Below are positions 23,999-31,025 of a DNA stretch of 64,000 nt, one piece after another. Numbering within the stretch: position 1 is the first letter of the stretch; each line of letters starts with the position of its first letter. The translations under genes were made by a program, and so were the position numbers. The notes under the pieces were generated by a model that saw nothing but the letters and a program-made list of their open reading frames with translations, did no database searches and was not told the DNA's origin. The stretch lies in NCBI RefSeq assembly GCF_026965555.1, contig NZ_CP114040.1, positions 6,944,001 through 7,008,000 on the forward strand. Direction: 5' to 3'. Origin of the DNA: Nannocystis punicea. Its GTDB lineage: Bacteria > Myxococcota_A > Polyangia > Nannocystales > Nannocystaceae.

Positions 23999-25435
23999 AT
24001 GAGTGAGACGTTGGATACGCTGCGGGTCAATTGGATGGGTCAGCTCTACGCAGAGGGTGACAAGTTCCTCCACCAGCTCACGATCCCCGGGACGCACGAC
24101 TCCGGGACCTCGGGTCTACTCCGTGGAGGCGCCTCGAGGTGCCAGTCGATGACGATCCAGGAGCAGCTCGAGGCCGGGGTGCGCTTCCTCGACATCCGCC
24201 TCGTCCCCGAGGGCAACGACCTTCGGATCTGGCACGGTGATAGCAAGATCGGCAGCAAGACGAATGTCATGTTCTCGGAGGTCATCGATGTGTGCACGGG
24301 CTTTTTGGGCGCGCACGGCACCGAGTGCATCGTGATGTCGATCAAGAACGAGCACCACGTGTCTGCCGACGCGTTCGCAGCGGCCTTGCGACCTTTCTAC
24401 GCCTCCGCGCTGAAGCAGGGCGGGACGGACCCGAATAACCCGGCGGACCGCCTGTTCTACACCGCCACTTCGATGCCCTCGCTCGGCCAGGTGCAAGGCC
24501 AAGTCGTCGTGTTCCGCCGCTACGGCTCCGTCGCCTCCGATCCCCCGTGCATCGACGGGGTGACCGGCTGGCCCAATGGCCCCGGCGGGGGCAAGACCTC
24601 GAACCCGACCCGCGGCGCGATCCCGCTGATGATCCAGGACCACTACAAGATCGGGATGGGCGACTGGAATAGCGTGAAGTGGCAGGAAGACATCCTTTCC
24701 TTTCTGACCCAGGCGCAGAACAACCCGCTCACCTTCGTCACGTGGTGGTTCAACTTCATCAGCGCCTCGGGCGGCGACCTCCCGTACAGATTCGCCGACG
24801 AGATCAACCCGCTGCTCACCGAATGGCTCGAGGCGGCGCTCGGCAACGCCACGGTGGTGAACCGGATCGGCACCATCCCGATGGACTTCCCGACCTCGCG
24901 CATGATCGACGCCCTGATCGCCACCAACTTCCCGCCCAGCGATCGCTTCATCGAGCTCAACGACCGCGACTTCGTGTTCTGCCTGGCAGGCAGCACCCGC
25001 TACCTCGCAGATTGCCACCAGACGCACGCCGGCGGCACCTACTACGGCTGGAGCGACGGCACCCCGTGCAATCACCGACTCACCACGCCCAGCGACCCCG
25101 CCGACCGGCTCCTCAGATCCGGCACGGTGGTCTGCATTCGGACCATGCAGGCGGACATGGGGGGCTACATGTACCTCGACGCCAGCTCGCAATTCAACCT
25201 GTACTACAATGACGACACCGGCGAGGACGAGCAGTGGGTCGTCGAACGGGCCGATCCCCAGGTCGAGGGTTACATCCAGCGGGGCGAGACGCTCCGCTTC
25301 CGGAGCGTGAAGCAGACGGCCAAGCAGGGCAAGTCGATGTACCTGTCGGCGGAGAGCGACGGTTACCTGGGCACCCGACCCGACCCGACCGACGGGGGCG
25401 ACAAGAACCTCGGGATCGACTGGATCGTCAGTTGA
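23999..25435 (+). CDS. PI-PLC X-domain-like protein with C-terminal beta-trefoil-like domain
   Basis: The protein has 478 residues. The N-terminal half matches bacterial phosphatidylinositol-specific phospholipase C: FLHQLTIPGTHDSGT with H33 as general base, QLEAGVRFLDIRLVP, and LRIWHGD with H79 as general acid. CIVMSIKNEH follows. The enzyme cleaves PI or glycosyl-PI to diacylglycerol without calcium. Residues ~330-478 are beta-rich (GGYMYLDASSQFNLYYNDD, GKSMYLSAESDGYLGTR) and look like a beta-trefoil or fascin-type binding module. There is no classical signal peptide, so it is intracellular or exported another way. GC is a little below that of the neighbours, which may reflect transfer. Confidence 0.85.
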   Translation: MSETLDTLRVNWMGQLYAEGDKFLHQLTIPGTHDSGTSGLLRGGASRCQSMTIQEQLEAGVRFLDIRLVPEGNDLRIWHGDSKIGSKTNVMFSEVIDVCTGFLGAHGTECIVMSIKNEHHVSADAFAAALRPFYASALKQGGTDPNNPADRLFYTATSMPSLGQVQGQVVVFRRYGSVASDPPCIDGVTGWPNGPGGGKTSNPTRGAIPLMIQDHYKIGMGDWNSVKWQEDILSFLTQAQNNPLTFVTWWFNFISASGGDLPYRFADEINPLLTEWLEAALGNATVVNRIGTIPMDFPTSRMIDALIATNFPPSDRFIELNDRDFVFCLAGSTRYLADCHQTHAGGTYYGWSDGTPCNHRLTTPSDPADRLLRSGTVVCIRTMQADMGGYMYLDASSQFNLYYNDDTGEDEQWVVERADPQVEGYIQRGETLRFRSVKQTAKQGKSMYLSAESDGYLGTRPDPTDGGDKNLGIDWIVS

Positions 25436-25807
25436 CTCGACGGTGCATGTCCTCAGGGACATGCGGGGAGCGCGGCGACGGAGCGCGCGCGGTCGTAGGC
25501 CCGACGCGGATTCGTCGCCGGCAAGGCCGAGCTCGCCCCGTCTCCGCTCGCGCGCAGCGCCGCCCATGAATATTCGGACATGCCTGAGAAGACATGCCCT
25601 GATCGCCATGTTATGATCATCCACCGAATCGGCGGATGACGCGAGGGCCGATTCGGGCGCCTCGACGGCTCGACGCGTCCGCCGGCCGCGGGGGTCGTGC
25701 TCGCGCACCGTCGGTGAGCGAAGTCCAGCCGAACCCTGCGCCTCGGCCGCTCGACTCGTTCACCGGCGGGTCGCAGTCGCGTCTCGCCGATGCGCGACAG
25801 GGGCCCC
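25436..25807. other. Convergent spacer with a perfect 20-base palindrome
   Basis: Between the PLC-like gene and the convergent zinc-ribbon gene. GCATGTCCTCAGGGACATGC at 25445-25464 is a perfect member of the dispersed palindrome family, 10 bases after the PLC stop. A second, decayed cluster of GACATG units lies at 25577-25613. Both positions suit terminators. The remaining bases show no gene. Confidence 0.7.
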
Positions 25808-26008
25808 TCAACCCTCGTCCCCGCCGCGCCCCTCGTGCTCCCAGCGCACGATCGGCCGCCCGTGCAGCGGCAGCCGCGTCCCGGTGTTCCCGCACTGCGG
25901 GCAGCGGAGCGTCTCGAGCGTCGGCATCGGCGCGCACGCGCTGGCCCGGCCCGCGCTCACCTGCACTTCGGGACAGCCGCAGCGCGGGCACGCGAGCGCC
26001 TCGCTCAC
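25808..26008 (-). CDS. Small zinc-ribbon protein, 66 residues
   Basis: The start is a GTG whose bases overlap the stop of the radical SAM gene (GTGA at 26005-26008), so translation is coupled. The protein has two knuckles: CPRCGC near residue 7 and CPQCGN near residue 36, which together make a four-Cys zinc or [Fe-S] ribbon. The short C-terminal tail is charged (RWEHEGRGGDEG). Coupling to a double radical SAM enzyme suggests an accessory or iron-sulfur partner. It could also be a substrate, but no leader/core layout is evident. Confidence 0.6.
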   Translation of the reverse strand: MSEALACPRCGCPEVQVSAGRASACAPMPTLETLRCPQCGNTGTRLPLHGRPIVRWEHEGRGGDEG

Positions 26009-28431
26009 GACGACTCCGCGCGCTTGCGCAGGCGCTCGCGCAGCTCGACGGGCACCGACTCGTGGCGCCGCGGATCGGCCAGCGGCCGCACCAGGTCCTC
26101 GGGCGCGATCAGCCACGGTGGTTCGGGCGCCTCGTCGAGCTCGTAGAACCCGCCGCAGAAGCACGCGTGCGGGCACGACGCGCACACCGGCTTGCGGACC
26201 CGGCGCTCGGCCAGGTACTGCGCCAGGTTGACCGTCTCGTTGTTGACGAACGCCATGTGGCGCTCGAGCTTGCCGAGGTCGCCCTGCATCAGCGCCTCGT
26301 GGCCCGGCATGAAGCAGAACGGCAGGTTGATGACCTGCAGCTTCATCCGGCCCTGCCACGCCTCGATCACCGTCTGCAGGGTCGCCGCCGCGCGGGCGGT
26401 GTCGGGGGCCAGCATCGCCGTCGCCCGCCCGAACGGCGTCAGGAATTGATAGTTCACCCAGCGCAGGCCGAGCGACCACGCCAGCGCAGTGATCGCCTCC
26501 AGCTGCCCCTCGTTGTGCTTGGTGATCGTCAGGTTGAGGCCCAGCTCGACCCCGCGCGGGGCCAGGCGGACCGCGTTGCGCACCCCCGCGAGCGTCTGCT
26601 CGAAGGCCTCGGCGACCCCGACGTTCTGCGCGTGCGTGCGGGCGTCGGCCCCGTGCACGCTGAACAGCAGCGACGACAGCCCCGAGTTGACCAGGCGGGC
26701 CGCGAACGCCTCGTACGCGCACAGCCGGCCGTTCGTCGTCACGTTGATCGCGCGGTAGCCGAGCGCCCGCGCGTGGCGGATGAGACCCAGCAGGTCGGGG
26801 TGCAGAGTCGGCTCGCCGCCGTCGATGTCGAGCAGCTCGACCCCTTGCTTGCGGTAGTGGGCCAGCTGCTCGCGCAGGCGCTCCGCGTCGCCGTGCAGCT
26901 GCGTGCGCGTACCGACGGCGCAGAAGCTGCAGTGGTTGTTGCACGCGTAGGTCGCGTTCATCACCAGCTTGCGCGGCCCCTGCGACGCCCGCAGCCGCTG
27001 CTCGAACGTCCAGCGGAACTTCTCCAGCAGCGCCGCCGGCACCGTCGCCCCCGTCGGCGCCCGCTGGAACCGCGGCCCCCAGTCGTGATCCTCCGGCGGC
27101 GGCGCCAGCGGCAGCGAGCGAGCCAGGCGCGTGCCCGGCAGCGGGGTCGCGAACTGCACCGCCGGCCACGCCTTGAACCTGTCCCAGAGATCCAGCGCGA
27201 AGCTCAACGTCTGGTTGATCTCCGCCGCCGTCTCGCCCGGCTGACCGATGATGTAGTGGATCATCAGCGGCACCCCGGCCGCCGCCGCCGACTCGGCCGC
27301 GCGCACGATCGCCGCCAGCTCGAGCCGCTTGCCCACCACCTCGTCGACCACCCGCTGCACCCCGCTCTCGGCGCTCACGCTGAGCGTCGTCAGCCGCCCG
27401 CGCATCGCCTGCAGGTGGCGCGGCTCGAGGTAGTCCGCGCGCAGCCCGTTGGGCAGCTCGAAGCGCAGATCCAGCGCCCGGATGTCCTCGAGGACATGGT
27501 CGAAGTGATCCGGGTGGACGTTGATCAGCTCGTCGAGCACGAACACCCGCCCGGCCCCGTGCTCGCGCGCCAGCGCCGTCAGCAGCCGCGACAGCGCCGC
27601 CCGCGAGTGGCGCCGCTGCGTCTTCGGCCGGCCCGGCGCGACGTCGGGGTTCGAGCTGCAGTGCGCGCACTGGAACGGGCAGCCGCGGCTCGTCACCACC
27701 GGCAGCGTGCGCCCGTCGATCGGGAACGCCCAGCCGCCGCGGCCGAGCCCGCGGACCACCGCCGCGCGGAACTCGTGGTACGCCTCGAGGTCGACCTTCG
27801 ACCATGCCGGAACGGGCAGGTCCTCGAGGACAGGTTGGTCCCCGCGGTGGAGCCCGCGCGGCGCCGGCCCGCCGTCCAGGTACCCCGCCAGCAGGGCCGG
27901 CACCGTCACCTCGGCCTCGAACTGCACGTACGCGTCGGCCTCCGGGTAGCTGGCGAGCAGCTGCGGCGCCGCCACGTAGTGCTGCCCCGACTGGTAGCAG
28001 TCGGCCAGCACGATCGGCACATCCGCCCCGAGGCGCGCCCGCAGGCCGGCGAGGAGCTCGCCGAGGAGGTCGTCGCGCGCCGGCGGCCGGTGGAACGGCG
28101 TGATCGCCACCACGATCGCCGCCGCGGACTGCGGACACGCGGCCAGCGTCGCCGCCACCGTCGCCCCCAGGTGCGCCCGCCCGTCGCTGCGCCAGTGCAT
28201 CGCCGACGCCGCGTGCAGCACCTCGCCCGCGACCTCGCCGCCGGCGTCGTCGACCGCCGCCTCGCGCCTCGCCGGCAGCGCGTACGCATCGACCAGGTCG
28301 CACGCGATCCCACGCGCCTCGAGCACCGCCGCCAGCTGGACCGCCCCGAGATCGATGAAGTACGGGTAATCGATGAAGTCCCGCGCCACCGACACGGGCG
28401 GATGGACGACGAGGACGCGGCCGGGGCGCAC
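26005..28431 (-). CDS. B12-binding protein with two fused radical SAM domains
   Basis: The protein has 808 residues; the GTG at 28431 is chosen because VRPGRVLVVHPPVS opens a B12-binding Rossmann-like domain (~1-190) and leaves 58 bases to the divergent gene. The first radical SAM domain has its cluster cysteines in SRGCPFQCAHC (C251, C255, C258), followed by VLDELINVHPDHFD and TLSVSAESGVQRV. The second has YACNNHCSFC (C497, C501, C504), IDGGEPTLHPDLL, VTTNGRLCAYEAF and SVHGADARTH. It ends near residue ~750 with CASCPHACFCGG, a SPASM-like auxiliary cluster site. Two complete radical SAM units in one chain are rare. The second half resembles the protein divergently encoded at 28490. Palindrome copies are read in frame at 27483-27496 and near 27816. 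The substrate is unknown. Confidence 0.88.
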   Translation of the reverse strand: MRPGRVLVVHPPVSVARDFIDYPYFIDLGAVQLAAVLEARGIACDLVDAYALPARREAAVDDAGGEVAGEVLHAASAMHWRSDGRAHLGATVAATLAACPQSAAAIVVAITPFHRPPARDDLLGELLAGLRARLGADVPIVLADCYQSGQHYVAAPQLLASYPEADAYVQFEAEVTVPALLAGYLDGGPAPRGLHRGDQPVLEDLPVPAWSKVDLEAYHEFRAAVVRGLGRGGWAFPIDGRTLPVVTSRGCPFQCAHCSSNPDVAPGRPKTQRRHSRAALSRLLTALAREHGAGRVFVLDELINVHPDHFDHVLEDIRALDLRFELPNGLRADYLEPRHLQAMRGRLTTLSVSAESGVQRVVDEVVGKRLELAAIVRAAESAAAAGVPLMIHYIIGQPGETAAEINQTLSFALDLWDRFKAWPAVQFATPLPGTRLARSLPLAPPPEDHDWGPRFQRAPTGATVPAALLEKFRWTFEQRLRASQGPRKLVMNATYACNNHCSFCAVGTRTQLHGDAERLREQLAHYRKQGVELLDIDGGEPTLHPDLLGLIRHARALGYRAINVTTNGRLCAYEAFAARLVNSGLSSLLFSVHGADARTHAQNVGVAEAFEQTLAGVRNAVRLAPRGVELGLNLTITKHNEGQLEAITALAWSLGLRWVNYQFLTPFGRATAMLAPDTARAAATLQTVIEAWQGRMKLQVINLPFCFMPGHEALMQGDLGKLERHMAFVNNETVNLAQYLAERRVRKPVCASCPHACFCGGFYELDEAPEPPWLIAPEDLVRPLADPRRHESVPVELRERLRKRAESS

Positions 28432-28489
28432 GGCCGGCGACGTTAGCACGCTTGCGAGCGGCGCGGGGCGCCGGGTACATTGGCCCGGA

Positions 28490-30682
28490 ATGGACGCTCT
28501 CCCCGCCACCGCGGTGCAGCACGAAGAGGCCGCGCACGAGCGGCGCAACTGGGTGCGGCTGACGTTCGACTGCAACGACCGCTGCGTGTTCTGCCTCGAC
28601 GCGCACACCCACGACGGCACCAACCGCGACCGCGAGGAGATCAGGGCCCAGATCCTCGACGGCCGCCGGCGCGGCGCCACCCGCCTGATCCTCTCCGGCG
28701 GCGAGCCCACCATTCACCCCAACTTCGTCGACTTCGTGCGCCTCGGGCGGCGGGCCGGGTATCGCAAGATCCAGACCGTCACCAACGGCCGCATGTTCGC
28801 CTATCCCGCCTTCCTGCGGGCCGCCCTCGACGCCGGCCTCAGCGAGATCACGTTCTCGATCCACGGCCCCAACGCCCGCGTCCACGACGCCCTCGTCGGC
28901 ACCCGGGGCGCCTTCGACGAGGAGGTCAAGGGCCTGCGGGGCGCGCTGGCCGACGGCCGGCCGGTCGTCAACATCGACGTCTGCGTCAACCGCGGCAACG
29001 TCAAGCAGCTGCCCGAGCTCATGGCCACCTTCACCGCCATGGGCGTGCGCGAGTTCGACCTCCTGCACGTCATCCCGTTCGGCCGCGCCTACAGCGAGGG
29101 CCGCGAGATCCTGTTCTACGACCTCGAGGCCATGCGGCCGTACCTGCTCGAGGCGTTCGCCTACGCCCGCAAGCCCGGCATCCACGTCTGGCTCAACCGG
29201 TTCCCGCCGCAGCACCTCGAGGGCTTCGAGGACCTGATCCAGGACCCCCACAAGCTCATCGAGGAGGTCCGCGGCCGCAAGGAAGAGTACGCGCTGCTGC
29301 TCGAGCACGACATCCCGCTCGACTGCCGCGCCCCCGAGCGCTGCAAGCACTGCTACCTGCAGCCCCTGTGCGATCGCCTCGACGAGGTCCGGGCCGCCCT
29401 CGCCGGGCAGACCTTCGAGGTCCTGCGCGTCGACGCCGCGGCCGACCACCACGCCCCCGTCGCCTACGGCGGCGACCCGGCCAGCCGCCAGCACGCGGCC
29501 GCCCGCCTGCGCCGGGTGCTGGCCGAGCGGGCCCTGGCGGCAGGTCTCTCGGGACATGTCCCCGAGGACAGCGAGGAGCCGCTCGACGGCACCGCCGACG
29601 AGGCCGCCGCCGGCATGGCCGAGGCCCGCGAGGCGCGCACGCGAGCCGACGAGCGGGTCGAGATCTCCGCCGACACCGGTGCTGCGGGACATGTCCCCGA
29701 GGACACCTCGCAGGACGACTCTGCAGGTCCCTCGGGACATGTCCCTCACGATATCTCGCCTACGCACCCCCCCGACGCCGACCGGCCGGCCGCCGCCTCG
29801 TCCATCCGCGACGCGGACCCCTCCGGGGTGACTGCAGCCACCAGTCTCTCGGGACATGTCCCTTCCGACCCGTCCACCAGCGGCCCCCGTAACACCTCGC
29901 GGCCGACCGCGGCCGCTCCGCGCCGCTTCCGCCTGCCCCTGCTCGGCGCCGGTCCCTCTGTCCCCGTCACCCCGTCGCGCCCGCGCCTCGACGCCCGCGC
30001 CCTCGCGGCCGCCGCCAGGCCGCGCGCGCTGTGGCTGGTCGCGCCCGACCTCGCCGCCGCCGAGGCGCTCGCCGCCGGCTTCCCCGACGTCCTCGAGCTC
30101 GAGCTCGAGCTCGCCGACCCGACCGCCCTGCTCGCCCGCCTTTCGGACATGTCCTCCACGCCCGGTCTCGAAGGCCAGCCGATCCTGCTCGCCAGCAAGC
30201 GGCTCACCCGCGTCGTCGTCGCCGACCCGACGGCCGCCGCCGCGCTCCTGGACCTCGCCCTCGACCTCGACGTCGTCCTCCTGCTGTCGCGCCCCGCCGA
30301 GGCCTGGCTGCTCGGCCTGGGCCACGCCCCTGCGCGCCTGGTCCTGCGTCAGCCCGCCCGCGAGCGCCTCACCGAGTCGGCCGAGCTCGACCTCGACCTG
30401 CCGGCCTTCTTCGCCGCCTTCCGCCTCCCCGTGCCCGTCGAGGCCGTCCCCGCCTGCGTCCTCGGCCGGTCCCCGCGCGAGCGCCCGCCCGTGTTCGACG
30501 CCGCCCAGCTCGGCCCCGACGGCGGCCTGGAGATCTTCCGCTACGCCCGCCGCTTCATCGACGACGGGTTCCACGTCAAGAGCCTGCGCTGCAAGACATG
30601 TTCGTTCGACCATGTCTGCAAGGGCATGCACATCAACTACGTGCGCGCCCACGGCTTCGCCGCGATGCGACCTGTCCCCTGA
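28490..30682 (+). CDS. Radical SAM/SPASM-like protein with a palindrome-built linker
   Basis: The protein has 730 residues. The cluster motif FDCNDRCVFC (C28, C32, C35) is followed by LILSGGEPTIHPNF, IQTVTNGRMFAYPAF and ITFSIHGPNARVHD, closely like the second half of the divergent protein. CRAPERCKHCYLQPLC near residue 280 gives SPASM-type cysteines. From ~345 to 480 runs a disordered linker in which four copies of the dispersed palindrome are read in frame as SGHVPED, AGHVPEDT, SGHVPHD and SGHVPSD. A second globular half (~490-730) ends with CKTCSFDHVCKG, another metal-site candidate. The gene is followed by the 68-bp repeats and the TPR gene, probably one operon. The role is unknown; peptide modification is the commonest job of such enzymes. 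Confidence 0.87.
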   Translation: MDALPATAVQHEEAAHERRNWVRLTFDCNDRCVFCLDAHTHDGTNRDREEIRAQILDGRRRGATRLILSGGEPTIHPNFVDFVRLGRRAGYRKIQTVTNGRMFAYPAFLRAALDAGLSEITFSIHGPNARVHDALVGTRGAFDEEVKGLRGALADGRPVVNIDVCVNRGNVKQLPELMATFTAMGVREFDLLHVIPFGRAYSEGREILFYDLEAMRPYLLEAFAYARKPGIHVWLNRFPPQHLEGFEDLIQDPHKLIEEVRGRKEEYALLLEHDIPLDCRAPERCKHCYLQPLCDRLDEVRAALAGQTFEVLRVDAAADHHAPVAYGGDPASRQHAAARLRRVLAERALAAGLSGHVPEDSEEPLDGTADEAAAGMAEAREARTRADERVEISADTGAAGHVPEDTSQDDSAGPSGHVPHDISPTHPPDADRPAAASSIRDADPSGVTAATSLSGHVPSDPSTSGPRNTSRPTAAAPRRFRLPLLGAGPSVPVTPSRPRLDARALAAAARPRALWLVAPDLAAAEALAAGFPDVLELELELADPTALLARLSDMSSTPGLEGQPILLASKRLTRVVVADPTAAAALLDLALDLDVVLLLSRPAEAWLLGLGHAPARLVLRQPARERLTESAELDLDLPAFFAAFRLPVPVEAVPACVLGRSPRERPPVFDAAQLGPDGGLEIFRYARRFIDDGFHVKSLRCKTCSFDHVCKGMHINYVRAHGFAAMRPVP
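29552..29866 (+). repeat. Four in-frame copies of GGGACATGTCC repeat
   Basis: GGGACATGTCC recurs in the linker of the radical SAM gene near 29552, 29688, 29734 and 29856, always in the same reading frame (Gly-His-Val-Pro). The first two carry the full second arm (CCGA-GGACA); the others have lost it. This shows either repeated insertion or duplication of the palindrome within one gene. Confidence 0.8.
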
Positions 30683-30685
30683 GCC

Positions 30686-30889
30686 ATGCGCTCGCCGACC
30701 GCCCCACCCCGCTCCGTCCCGCGCGACAGGGCCGGCGCGCAGTCGACGATCGCCCAGCGCCGCCAGGCCCAGCGGTTCGCCGTCGATGCACGGACCGGCC
30801 GGCGAGAGCCGCGGCTGGTGACTCGCACCGTCGGACCTGCCTGGGTTCCGCCGAGCCGCCGACGAGTCGGCAGGAGCCGCCGCTCGTGA
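30686..30889 (+). CDS. Possible small Arg-rich peptide gene, 67 residues
   Basis: The ATG lies 4 bases after the radical SAM stop. The peptide is Pro/Arg-rich and ends with VTRTVGPAWVPPSRRRV and a short basic tail, which is the product of the first 68-bp repeat unit. Its TGA overlaps the GTG at 30886 (GTGA). Whether it is translated is unknown. It could be a peptide substrate of the neighbouring radical SAM enzymes, or simply a frame through repeated DNA. Confidence 0.35.
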   Translation: MRSPTAPPRSVPRDRAGAQSTIAQRRQAQRFAVDARTGRREPRLVTRTVGPAWVPPSRRRVGRSRRS

Positions 30890-31021
30890 CTCGCGCCGTC
30901 GGACCTGCCTGGGTTCCGCCGAGCCGCCGACGAGTCGGCAGGAGCCGCCGCTCGTGACTCGCACCGTCGGACCTGCCTGGGTTCCGCCGAGCCGCCGACG
31001 AGTCGGCAGGAGCCGCCGCTC
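30818..31021 (+). repeat. Three tandem 68-bp repeats ending at a start codon
   Basis: Identical units begin at 30818, 30886 and 30954, and a fourth begins at 31022, where it turns into the coding start of the TPR gene. The copies differ at only about one base. Each contains GCCGAC-GA-GTCGGC, a short inverted repeat, and a CCTGCC...GGCAGG pair. The unit is not a multiple of three, yet each begins with GTG and the next unit's GTG overlaps an in-frame TGA. Confidence 0.9.
30886..30957 (+). CDS. Possible 23-residue mini-gene (repeat unit 2)
   Basis: GTG start, product VTRAVGPAW... ending in a basic tail, with TGA overlapping the next GTG at 30954. It is nearly identical to units 1 and 3. No separate ribosome site was seen, so translation would depend on coupling. 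The call rests only on the perfect chaining of start and stop codons. Confidence 0.3.
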   Translation: MTRAVGPAWVPPSRRRVGRSRRS

Positions 31022-31025
31022 GTGA
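30954..31025 (+). CDS. Possible 23-residue mini-gene (repeat unit 3)
   Basis: GTG start, product VTRTVGPAW... as in unit 1, with TGA at 31023-31025 overlapping the GTG start of the TPR gene at 31022. If translated, it would deliver ribosomes to the TPR gene start. Confidence 0.3.
   Translation: MTRTVGPAWVPPSRRRVGRSRRS

Noticed and set aside
25808..26008. The 66-residue zinc-ribbon protein as a RiPP precursor
   Set aside because: Its Cys pairs have zinc-knuckle spacing and there is no leader/core division; a metal-binding accessory is the simpler reading.
30818..31021. The 68-bp tandem repeats as a CRISPR array
   Set aside because: The units are directly contiguous with no unique spacers, and no cas genes are near.
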